IMG/VR virus record: IMGVR_UViG_3300012920_000146
Location: 1-31,906 of that record
DNA length: 31,906 bases
Reading direction: 5' to 3' (one strand)
Source of the DNA: a virus
The position numbers and the translations under genes are program-made. Positions 12,408-21,600 of the stretch are shown in pieces (the first letter of the stretch is position 1; the number at the start of each line of letters is the position of its first letter). Under the pieces are notes generated by a model that was given only the letters and a program-made list of their open reading frames with translations, was not told the origin of the DNA and ran no database searches.

Positions 12408-12539
12408 CTATAGTTTGTCTGTTTTACGGTTATGTTGAGGCTTTATATTGGTTTTTTTTGAAAATCGCAGCCAGTTTCCTACAGCCGACCCAAAGATCAC
12501 CAAAAAAATTCCTAAAAAAATTAAGCATTTAGCAATCAT
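12408..12539 (-). CDS. possible 43-aa single-span membrane peptide
   Basis: Minus-strand ATG (12537-12539), 43 codons, stop at 12408. Residues 1-20 (MIAKCLIFLGIFLVIFGSAV) are strongly hydrophobic and a basic tail follows (RFSKKTNIKPQHNRKTDKL). It fills most of the 156-base gap between the membrane protein at 12547 and the basic protein at 12390. No good Shine-Dalgarno site is visible, which lowers confidence. Position in the lysis region and the topology fit a small holin, antiholin or spanin-like component. Confidence 0.4.
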   Translation of the reverse strand: MIAKCLIFLGIFLVIFGSAVGNWLRFSKKTNIKPQHNRKTDKL

Positions 12540-12546
12540 GGCGATT

Positions 12547-12927
12547 TTATATTTTGTCGGTAGCGACTTCGACGTATTTGTCGGCTAAAATCTTTTTCTG
12601 ATCACTATTGAGCGTCTCGAGAACAAAGGAAGGGACGCTGGCTGGGTCAACGTACTCTTTAAGCACATTATTGACGATGTCTTCATCAGAGGCTTTGACA
12701 GCCTTGGTTCCCCGCTTGTTTTGGAGCGGCGTCAAAAGGTTTGCAATCTTGAGCACGATCTCGAGAACCTTGTTGTCAACCTTGTTAGGCGTCCATTCGA
12801 CAAGCGCACGCAAAAGCGGCTGGGCCATCATGATAAACGAAGCCACTGTTGCGGCGACCATAACTGCCGGGTTGGCTTTAAACATATCAATGACAAACGC
12901 CACCATTTTAAGGGCTAACTCTTCCAT
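12547..12927 (-). CDS. membrane protein of the lysis region (holin candidate)
   Basis: 126 aa from minus-strand ATG at 12925-12927, with GGGAG about 6 bases upstream, inside the end of the endolysin gene. A hydrophobic stretch spans about residues 8-44 (MVAFVIDMF, ANPAVMVAATVASFIMMAQP), enough for one or two segments. The remainder is charged and helical (VDNKVLEIVLKIANLLTP). It lies 3 bases after the endolysin gene. A holin role is inferred from position and topology; an alternative is an internal virion or antiholin protein. Confidence 0.6.
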   Translation of the reverse strand: MEELALKMVAFVIDMFKANPAVMVAATVASFIMMAQPLLRALVEWTPNKVDNKVLEIVLKIANLLTPLQNKRGTKAVKASDEDIVNNVLKEYVDPASVPSFVLETLNSDQKKILADKYVEVATDKI

Positions 12928-12930
12928 AAC

Positions 12931-13629
12931 TTACTCCCACCAAACGGGACGGCACCAGACCGTCTTGGTTTTTCTTCTAAAAAATGCAAGGGACCGCAGC
13001 TTAATGGCGTCACCCTCTCGTTTGTAGACAGAGTACGAGCAGTCGTACCCGTTGCCGTCTTGAATATGAAACCCTACGTGACCCTGTCTTTGTTTTCCTT
13101 TAGCCCGATAGTCAGGATACACAACAACGCTATGCGAGGTGTAAGGCTCCACGATCCGAAAGAGACGGTTCTTTCCGCGAGCGTCGGCCCAAATCGAATC
13201 GGTTGAAAACCAGTTTGGGAACGCGGGGTTTGGCTTTCGCGACATTCCAAGACAGTGTGCAATAAACCCTGAACAGTCTGACGCATCACTAAGTTCCTCT
13301 TCAAACCAACCAAAGCCACCTCGCCCTAACTGGTAGATGGTTCCGGCATTGTCAGCAGCAGCCATCATGGCCCCAACGAAGTCTCCCTCGCTTGGCTTGT
13401 TTAGCTCCCACAGTGCCGCATAGGTGGCGGAGCCTGGGTGACAGTCTGCATCTAAAGAATTCTGCTCTTGAAATTGTTTGACGATAGCGGCCCTGACATG
13501 AAGCTCGTGCAAAACGCTGTAGTCAATGCCTGGAATCATTGTCTCTTCTTGCAGGCTGGTTCTCATAAGCCTCAAGACATTGGATGGCATGGAGGCCAGG
13601 GCGCGGTTGGCTGCTTTGGTTCGCGTCAT
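12931..13629 (-). CDS. endolysin: PG-binding plus NlpC/P60-type peptidase
   Basis: 232 aa from ATG 13629, which overlaps the preceding stop (TAATG); a later ATG giving MIPGIDYSVL (residue 31) has AAGAAGAG just before it and may be the main start. Residues about 44-76 (AAIVKQFQEQNSLDADCHPG, TYAALWEL) match the peptidoglycan-binding repeat seen in lysins. The peptidase has the nucleophile C119 in SDCSGFIAHCLG and H184 in QGHVGFHIQDG, the Cys-His arrangement of NlpC/P60 or CHAP enzymes that cut peptide bonds in murein. It would lyse the cell at the end of infection. No signal peptide is seen, so release probably depends on a holin from the neighbouring membrane proteins. Confidence 0.78.
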   Translation of the reverse strand: MTRTKAANRALASMPSNVLRLMRTSLQEETMIPGIDYSVLHELHVRAAIVKQFQEQNSLDADCHPGSATYAALWELNKPSEGDFVGAMMAAADNAGTIYQLGRGGFGWFEEELSDASDCSGFIAHCLGMSRKPNPAFPNWFSTDSIWADARGKNRLFRIVEPYTSHSVVVYPDYRAKGKQRQGHVGFHIQDGNGYDCSYSVYKREGDAIKLRSLAFFRRKTKTVWCRPVWWE

Positions 13630-14000
13630 TACTCCGCAACTCCCATCCTGCGCGCACTATTCATAACACGCATTTCTGTTTCAAGCTCTGCAAGCATCTT
13701 ATCGTGATCGCGCTCGAGACGGCGGTGCTCTTGCCATAGGTTAGTTCGTGCAGATCTGCTGTCTCGCTCAACCTTTTCGACTTTGTCATCTACCCTAGCA
13801 ATAAGATTGCTTAAATCCTCTCTGGTCTTTACGACCTCGCGCTTTAAATCTCCAAGAGTTGCTTTGATAAAGTTAAACGCAATACCCGCAATCGCCATAA
13901 TCACAGTAGACATGCCTCCCAGGATAGCGAGTAACGCTCCCCACGAGACGCCACTATCTTGAGTAGCGATGGTAGGCACTGCTGCGAATAGGTCAAGCAT
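13629..14000 (-). CDS. membrane plus coiled-coil protein (holin or spanin-like candidate)
   Basis: 123 aa from minus-strand ATG at 13998-14000, whose first base overlaps the fibre gene's TAA; an earlier in-frame ATG at 14027 lies inside the fibre gene. Residues about 15-50 hold one strong membrane segment (WGALLAILGGMSTVIMAIAG, IAFNFI), followed by a long charged coiled coil (KREVVKTREDLSNLIARVDD, EKVERDSRSA). N-terminal anchor plus coiled coil is the layout of an inner-membrane spanin or of some holins. It is directly upstream of the endolysin gene in the leftward operon. Confidence 0.65.
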   Translation of the reverse strand: MLDLFAAVPTIATQDSGVSWGALLAILGGMSTVIMAIAGIAFNFIKATLGDLKREVVKTREDLSNLIARVDDKVEKVERDSRSARTNLWQEHRRLERDHDKMLAELETEMRVMNSARRMGVAE

Positions 14001-15214
14001 TAGAAAAACTCTACCGTAACACGCCACTCACCATCGGCCCTAACTTGAATCGCAAAAGGGTCGCTTGTAAACCAGAAGTCTGCGGTGTTTTCTCCTGCCG
14101 CAGTCTCAAGCACATATGGAGTTGACTGGCTTGCAAAAGTGCCCGTGTTGGCCACGCTGTCGCCGTACACGGTCGCGGCCAGCGCGTCACCCATACCGCC
14201 GCCCGTGGGCGCGATGAAAGTCATTCCGTATTGGGTGTTGTCGTCTAGCTTTGCTAGCGTCACTGTAAAGCGTATGCGCTGTCCAACGGGAGCCTCAAAA
14301 ACAATGCGTTGGTTAAAGTTGTTGGTGTAGTAACCGCTTGGCCCGTTGGGCTGGCAAAAGACCCCGCCCTCAGTGCGCGCCGCAAGCGGCGTTCCGTAGG
14401 GCTCTGAAAGGGTAGAGAAATCAATAGGGTCATCGGACGCTTCAGGCTGAATGTCAAACGCAGGAATCGAGTGCTTCTTTGAAACCAATCCGATAAGATG
14501 CGCCCAATCATTGTCTTCGACATAACCGCTCAAAATGATTAGCTCTTTTAGACCGCCGTTTAACTGAAGCGTCCCAGAGTCAGCCCTGTTGCCAACGTAC
14601 AGCGAAGAGGCTTCGTGGTCCCCGGAACTATTTATGTAATTAGAGGCCGCAGGGACAAGCAGGCCAGACTGGCTCCAGACGTCCAGGCTGTCAGGGTCTG
14701 TTGAGCGGCTCCCGCGCATACCCATAATTGTTTTGTTTTGCGCCGCGCTGCTGCTGCTTTGGACGTAGCTCTTTGAGGAGTCTCCGCCCAATTCTGCTTG
14801 GCGCTTGCCGTCCTTTAGGATTAACCGAAAACCCCGGCTACTATCAACGTCCGCAGTATACTCCGCAATGGACGCCTCCCCAGAGGTTGTGTTGCTGTAG
14901 AACACCGCAATAGCAGACACAGAGTCTGACGTGATGCCCGCCGAATGGAGCGCAGACATACCCTGAGTCGAGTTATCAAACGTAACGCAGGCACCGCCCT
15001 CAAAGCTGGTAGAGCTAAAGACAGGGCGCTTGCTGGGCGTCGTTTGGGTTAGCGCCGTTCCGCCGACTCTTGAGGTCCATGCAGAAACAGTGTCGCCGTC
15101 CGACAAGTCAAACAAATCACACGCATCAAACCAGCCGATAACGCCGTGCTTTCCAATAGCCGAAACGATTGCAGCGTCTGCGGCCTTTAATTTGGACAGC
15201 CCCGGTTTATACAT
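14000..15214 (-). CDS. tail fibre / receptor-binding protein with LamG-like domain
   Basis: 404 aa from minus-strand ATG at 15212-15214; it overlaps the previous gene by 8 bases and has only a weak AGGG site. Residues about 25-245 look like a concanavalin/LamG-like domain (GWFDACDLFDLSDGDTVSAW, then PVF...GGACVTFDN, and ELIILSGYVED), typical of sugar-binding phage appendages. The C-terminal about 140 residues are a second beta-rich domain (RIVFEAPVGQRIRFTVTLAK, WRVTVEFF). A host-recognition role is inferred from fold pattern and the position between structural and lysis genes. Confidence 0.68.
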   Translation of the reverse strand: MYKPGLSKLKAADAAIVSAIGKHGVIGWFDACDLFDLSDGDTVSAWTSRVGGTALTQTTPSKRPVFSSTSFEGGACVTFDNSTQGMSALHSAGITSDSVSAIAVFYSNTTSGEASIAEYTADVDSSRGFRLILKDGKRQAELGGDSSKSYVQSSSSAAQNKTIMGMRGSRSTDPDSLDVWSQSGLLVPAASNYINSSGDHEASSLYVGNRADSGTLQLNGGLKELIILSGYVEDNDWAHLIGLVSKKHSIPAFDIQPEASDDPIDFSTLSEPYGTPLAARTEGGVFCQPNGPSGYYTNNFNQRIVFEAPVGQRIRFTVTLAKLDDNTQYGMTFIAPTGGGMGDALAATVYGDSVANTGTFASQSTPYVLETAAGENTADFWFTSDPFAIQVRADGEWRVTVEFF

Positions 15215-15608
15215 CAGACGACCCTAACACTTTGATTTCGACGTTTACGTTTGCGGCAAGGTTTCCGCCAGCGCCAACAACAGTAAACCCAGAATCTTGG
15301 CCTGCTGCAACAACAGTAAAGATTCGATTGTAAGTTGCGGCTGCACCATTGTAAGCGACTGCCAGCGTTCCGTTTAGGCCCCAGTCCGCGTCTACCCCAA
15401 TAGCGTCTGGATTAACGTGGTAACCAACAATTGAAACAGTGTCGTTGCCGCCGCCGGTAATGGAGACCATCACATGCAGGTACAAGTCTTTCCGCGAGTT
15501 AAAAATAACCGAAGCGGGGCGATCGTAGCTTGGGACTAGATCTGCCTTTGCTCCTGCGGCTACTGATAGGGATCCTAATAGTTTTGGTTGTGTTCTGTTG
15601 TCTGGCAT
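15207..15608 (-). CDS. small beta-rich virion protein
   Basis: 133 aa from minus-strand ATG at 15606-15608 with AGGAGG 7 bases or so upstream. It is composed almost wholly of predicted strands with Gly/Asn turns (SVIFNSRKDLYLHVMVSITG, VAYNGAAATYNRIFTVVAAG). No catalytic motif or membrane segment. The jelly-roll-like composition and its place next to the fibre gene suggest a fibre, decoration or connector protein. No family is recognised. Confidence 0.65.
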   Translation of the reverse strand: MPDNRTQPKLLGSLSVAAGAKADLVPSYDRPASVIFNSRKDLYLHVMVSITGGGNDTVSIVGYHVNPDAIGVDADWGLNGTLAVAYNGAAATYNRIFTVVAAGQDSGFTVVGAGGNLAANVNVEIKVLGSSDV

Positions 15609-15652
15609 GCCAAACCTCCTGTCGCAAGGGTGCGTGTTTTATGGGTTATTGT

Positions 15653-18600
15653 CTACTGAAAAGTGTTTTTTTTAAGTCTGGGAGAGCCCTTTAATCTTTG
15701 CATGTATGCGTCTAGGTCTTCTTGGAACAAGCCTTTTACATCTTTTTTGCCGCCAAACAATTTCTTTCCCGTCTCAACCCATTTTTCGCGAACGCGCTGG
15801 TAATATGCCTCTTGTTCGGGGGTCCTGTTTTTTGTTTTGCGTAAGAGATTGTATTCTTTATCTAAAGGAAACCTGAAGCTTGATTTTCCAAACAATTTTA
15901 TTCCCGTTTCAATCCATCTTTCGCGCACTTCTAAAACGCGTTGGTAATATGCTTCTTGTTCAGTTGTCCTGTTCTTTGTTTTGCGTAAGAACTTGTATTC
16001 TTTGTCTAAAGGAAATCTGAAGCTTGATTTTTTGCCGCCAAACATTGCTAGCCGGTGACGCATAAACTCAATTTTGTCTTCACCTAAAGACAGGAGCCTT
16101 TTGTTTTGCTTAAGGTCTCTTCCCGTTGGCCCAACCTGTTGCAGCCTTTTAAGGTTTCCGGCGTAAGGAAATTTGTATCGGTTTCGCTGGCGCTTAATCC
16201 ATTCCTTGCCGTTTTTGGCAATGTTGGTTTCGCGAAGCCCTTCTTTAAAAACGTGGTAGATCATGTAGTCGGCAATGTTTTCAAAGCGACCGTCAATCTT
16301 TTCGCCGCGTTCTTGCACAACCTTTGCTCTACGCAACACGTTGCCCATTCCTGCGTCGTAAGCAAGCCTAGTTGCGCCGCCGACTGTTGTTCCCGCAAGA
16401 AAATTAACCGCAGTTTCCATTAGTGCGAGTCCGCCGTCTTCATCCCCCCTGTTAATTAACTTGACAACGTTAGCAAACGTCGGGTGCGCAAGGCCCGCAA
16501 GCATTGCCGCGTCTTTAAGCGGGTCTAGTTGGCCCGCTAACCTGGACTGCTCGAGGCGCAGCATCTGCTTATCATAATCGCTACGTTCTTCTGGGGCCTT
16601 TGCAGAGGCCTTGCGTGCGGCGTCCCGCCCAAACAGTTGGTAGCCTAAACCCCTAGCAAGGCGAGCCATTGTTGCTGTCGTTGAAAACGCATTTGCATTC
16701 ATCGGGTTGGACACGCCAAAAGTATCTTCCCCGGTGCGGCTTCGCACCAAAGGAGCCCCTTGAGATCCATAGCCAGACATAATCCTGTGAACGCGACTTT
16801 CGCCATCTTCGTTTTTAGTGTCGTAATATCGCGCTAACGCACCAATGCTAGCTCTTTTTGCCGCCAGTTTAAGCAGTCCCTTTGACTGCGCTTTCAAGAG
16901 ATAAGGGCTGTTTGTTCTGATGTGCCCCAACGGCTCAAAGTTTAACGCGCCACTAAAAATACCAGGCTTGCCCGGTAACTCCATGGTTTGGTGCGCCCAT
17001 GTAAAGAACATCGACACAGGCGTAAGGAGGCTCGCTTTAGACTGCAATCGTTTTAAGGCAGTGGGCACCTTGTTAAAATCAACAAGCGTTTCTCGTGCCG
17101 TTCTTGCGGCCGTGTCGGCTATAAGATTGTAGTATTGTTGCGAAGTTGAAGAGATGCGCCGCGTCTTACCCCCGCTAAAAACAGTCCAGCTACCGTCCGC
17201 ATTTTTTCGCATGTTAATATTGCGCCCTCTTTTAGGCATTAACACAACGTCCCGCCCTGGCTCTACTCGCTCAAGCTCGGAAAGCATTGTGCGCATTGTA
17301 CGCAACGTACTGTAACCCTTAGGAACTCCGTCGCCTAGTTGGTAAAATCCGGCAGCTTTACCCATAACATTTCGATAAATTTGCGCTGGCTTGCCGTCAA
17401 CAGGGCTTCCTTTCATGCTTTTAACGATGTCCGAAATGGCGCTTGAATCCATGACTCCAGAGCCCTCAATCGCACGCATAATGGCTGTGTCTTGCGGATT
17501 TAAATTGCCTTTTTTGTAGTTTACAAGATCGCGCATAAAAGTGGCGTAGCCAATTTGAGTCCTTGCCGGGGTCTGGCCGTACATTAAAGAGTGCAAGTAA
17601 ATATTAGAATAAATGTTTCCGTCGATTGTTTTAATAGACAATGTAGTAAGCGCACGCTTAGAGTGCCGGTACAAGGTCGGAAGCATTCCTGTTTGCGCCA
17701 ACACATTAAGATTTTCAAGGTGTGCGGAAATGGCGCTGTTGTAATTGGGGTCAACTTTGACTGTATTAAAATCAACCTCAATACCCCGCTTCCTTAATGC
17801 GTCTTGCAAAACTAGAGAAGGAGTTTCGTATTTTGAAAGCTTTGCCAGCCGCAATTGCACCTGTCTTTCTGTAAGCGTCGGAGCGCCTTCTCCAAGTTTG
17901 GCTTTGATTTCTTCGTTTGCTAGTTCTGTAATTTTCTCTACAGCCGCAGGATTTGAAAACAGTTCACCAGGCTCAGCAAACAATTCGTCAACAACAATAG
18001 CGAGCGGCTCTTCCCCAAGAGCCTCGAGAGCCGTTTGCTTGACGACTCCGTTATAAGCAACAGACTTTTGCGTTTTAGGGTCGTAACCCGCACGCACCAA
18101 AGATCTCTGAAACTCACGCGCAAGCGCCTGGCCTGCGGCCTCCTGGTTCATTTTCCCTAAAAGATTGTCACGCAAAGACTCTACTGCGCCAGCCCTAAAT
18201 TCACCTTGGGCCTTAGGGTCGTTTGCAAAATCGTTGTACGTTTCGCGAATTATTTCTGAGATTGGCCTTCCGTTAATTGCATAGTCAGTAGACTTGCCGC
18301 TAACATAGTCTTCAAGAAGCGTTTCGCGAACAAAGGTGTCAATTTGTTTGCGAAGCAACGTGTGTGCCTTTTCATTTTTGGCAGCCAAGACCGACGGCCT
18401 TTCCTCTGTTCCAAGTTTAACAAGCAGGTTTACCGCTTCTTCGTTACTAATCCTGCGCCCTTTAGATTGCCAGTCTCGGTCACGCTCTAAAACAAACCTC
18501 TGAACACGTTGACGCAATTCAGTAACTTCTTTGCCTTCAAAAAGCAGTATTGCTGCGGCTTGAGCCTCGGCAGGATTAAGCCCGTAACGAGTTAAAGCCT

Positions 18601-21600
18601 CGGCAATAATGGGGAGGTCAAATTGAGCGGCTCCTTTTTCTTTGATTAGCCGATCAGTTAAGCGCTTAGTAAATGCGCCTCGCATTCGTTCATCAAGAAG
18701 CAAGCCAACCGACCCTTGGTCGCCGTAGGCTTCCGCAAACATTTGGTGAACTCGATTTTTATCCAGACCAAGAAGCTCTACAGACTCAGCAAAATCATTT
18801 ACCAATCGAGACATCTCTGGGTCAGTAAATTCAAGAACGGGTCGCTTAGATTGCGTTTCGATTTCGGCTGCACGCTTAATTTCTTGCGCCGTTCGCGGAG
18901 CGGTCGCTCTTGCTTGTTCTGCTTTAATATATTTTGCTTCAAGAATTACTCTTTCATCAAGCGTTTTTGCAAGCCGGGCCGCAATCGTGTCTGCCATGCC
19001 TTCGGAAACGCCCTCTGCAATAAGTTTTTGTCTTAAAGAATTTTTAAGCACAACCTGCCTTGCGGCAAACTCCGGCCCCGCAGCTTTAGTGCCGAAAAAA
19101 CTAAGCTCCCCATCGCTAAGCCCGCGCTTATTGGCGATTTCGTAAACAGCAGCGCCAGCGTCTCGCACATATTCGTCCGAAAACCTGTCAATATTGCGCT
19201 GCGCCTTGCTCACTTTCTTGGCCACAACACCCTTTCGCTTGGCTGTTTTTGCGTCTATTGCATCAAGCAACCTAACGGTGTGTGCCTGTACATGGCCTTG
19301 AAATTCCTGGCTGTTAACCATATCCAAAACGGCGGCTTTAAATTCTGCGGCTTTGTTTTTCTTGAACTTAAGCTGAGGGTTCTTTTCTTTAGCGTCACGA
19401 ACAAGCTGGTTGGCAATTTTGTTTGCAACCGCCTCTGCGTCGGCTGTTGTTAGCGAAACCTTCTTGGCATTTCTAACAGTTGTTTTTCGCAATTGCGCTT
19501 CAACATAGCCATGTAAATTTTGAGCAAACGCCCTTTGAAATTCACCATATTCTAGGCCGGGAACCTTTTCCGCAAGCTGCCCAAACGAAACTGGTGCGCG
19601 ACCGCTCTCAGCCTTAGATGTAAAGGAGTCGCCAAAATTGGTTTCGGCCATATCGTTGTAAACACGATCTCGAAAATACGAGCGGTTCCGAACATCTTGC
19701 ATATAAACAGGACGAGCGGGCCGGACAACCTGCTGCTCTACAATGCTTTGCGGGCCTTTAACATAACGAGCGTATTCGCTATCAAGACGCCCCTGCTCTA
19801 CTCTTCGGGTGGCTTTAAGCTCGTCTGCCCGCCTTGCGGCACGAACTGCTTCGCCCCCCATTTCAACCGCTCGAGATATTGCCAGAGGGTCGGCAACTAC
19901 GCCTTGTTTAGACGAAGCCTCATAAGCCCTGCCGGGAACCTCAAGCATTCTTGCGGAGGTCACGGGCTGCTCCGGGCGCTGCCGTAACTCGGCGCTCATT
20001 ACTGTTCCGGTCGCTTTCGCCCGCTCCGTTGCCCTAATAGGCTCATCAAGCACCGCCCCAATACGAGGTTGGACTAGCGTCGGGTCAACAAGCTCGCGTG
20101 TGTACACGTCAGCAATGTTTCCGAGTTTGACTGCTGCGGCAGGGAAAAATCGCCCCGCAACTTTAGGGCCAAGAGCTTTAATTCCCGCAAGGCCAGGACC
20201 GCCGACAGCAGCGCCCAGCGTGGTGCTTGCGCCCATCCCAAACAGTGGGGTCAAAAAATCCCCTATCATAGCCGCACCTAAGAACGAGCCTTTAAGCGCC
20301 TTACCAAGTTTTGCCGCATTAGTTTCAATAAGGAACTCGGGCGGAACGCCGCCAGGAACTTCTGTGGACAATCGGATATCCATAGCAGAAAGCTCTTCTA
20401 AAGCCTTTTTTGCAACTTCTGGCTTTATCTCCCCCTTTTTTTCAAGATCTTTAATTGTCTTTCGCAAGTTTGCTTGGTGTTGGGTTTTTAATTTTTGAGT
20501 GTAAGCGGCCTGTCTTGCGGGCGACAGGCTTTCAAGCGGAACGGGCACTGGGTCAAGCACTTCTCCAACTGTTTGATAAACATCACTAAGAGCTTTTTTA
20601 AAATAAGCTGGAGTTGGCGCAACACCGCTTTCGCGCATAACTTGCTGCGCCATGCGCGTTGCTTGCGCCCTGCTTTTCAAACCTTTGCCTATGCCTTTTG
20701 CAAAAGGAAGAAACATAAACAAAGTTGTCGCAGGATATGCGTAACCCATAACCAAAGGGTCTTGCATGTAACCTTTTGCAAGGCTAGTCGGGGCAGTTAG
20801 CAATCCCTCGCCTAACTCAAGCCCAGACCGAATCGGTCCTTGTTTAGAGATGCCGAGAAAGCCCTTGCCGATGTCAAAAAACATGCCGCCAACTGACAGC
20901 AAATCAGAACCAAAGCTTTCAGCAAGGCTTTGTTCTTTGTATTTGCGCAGCCCCTCTTCAAGCATTAGCTCGCTTGGCAGCTTTTCCTTCTTTTTCTTTT
21001 TGGTGAGGTCACGGTCAAATACTGTTCCCTCAAGGTCAAGGTCAAATACTGTTCCCTTAACGAGCTCATCACTAATAGTTGGCAAAGACTTAGCGAAACC
21101 CGCAGCGGCGCTACCCAGAAATGCAGCTTGCGCCAGGCCGGGAGCCCTAACTGCTAACTCAAGCATTTGATATGCCGGGTCTTTTGTTTTAGGGGGCTCG
21201 GGAAATGTTGTTTTAATTTGGTTAATAGCGCCCTTCATTATTTGAATTTGCTCAACAATGCCGGGGATTTCGACGTTTCGTTTTTTTGCGTCTTCAAACA
21301 TGGCCATAAGTTGGCCAACCCTTTCTTCTAGCCTGGGCAGCGCCTGCCGGGCCTTAAGCTGAGACAATGCAATTTGCTGCCTGCCAACTTGAATAAGTTT
21401 CTTTCGGTCTGCACCAGCCTGGGCTGCAAGAATTAGTTCGCCGCCCTTTTCTGCCGCAGACGGTTCTGTGACGGTCGCTCTTTGCATTGGGCTCATGCGC
21501 TCAACAGGCACAGACCGCTGTTGTTGGCGTGATTGCTGTTGGACTTGCTGAAACTGACGCTGTTGTTTTTGAAAGCCCTCAATATCTTGTTGAGTTGGGG

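Noticed and set aside
16732-16750. GGTGCGGCTTCGCACC-type hairpin similar to 9877-9892
   Set aside because: It lies within the coding sequence of the giant gene and differs in the loop; probably coincidence.
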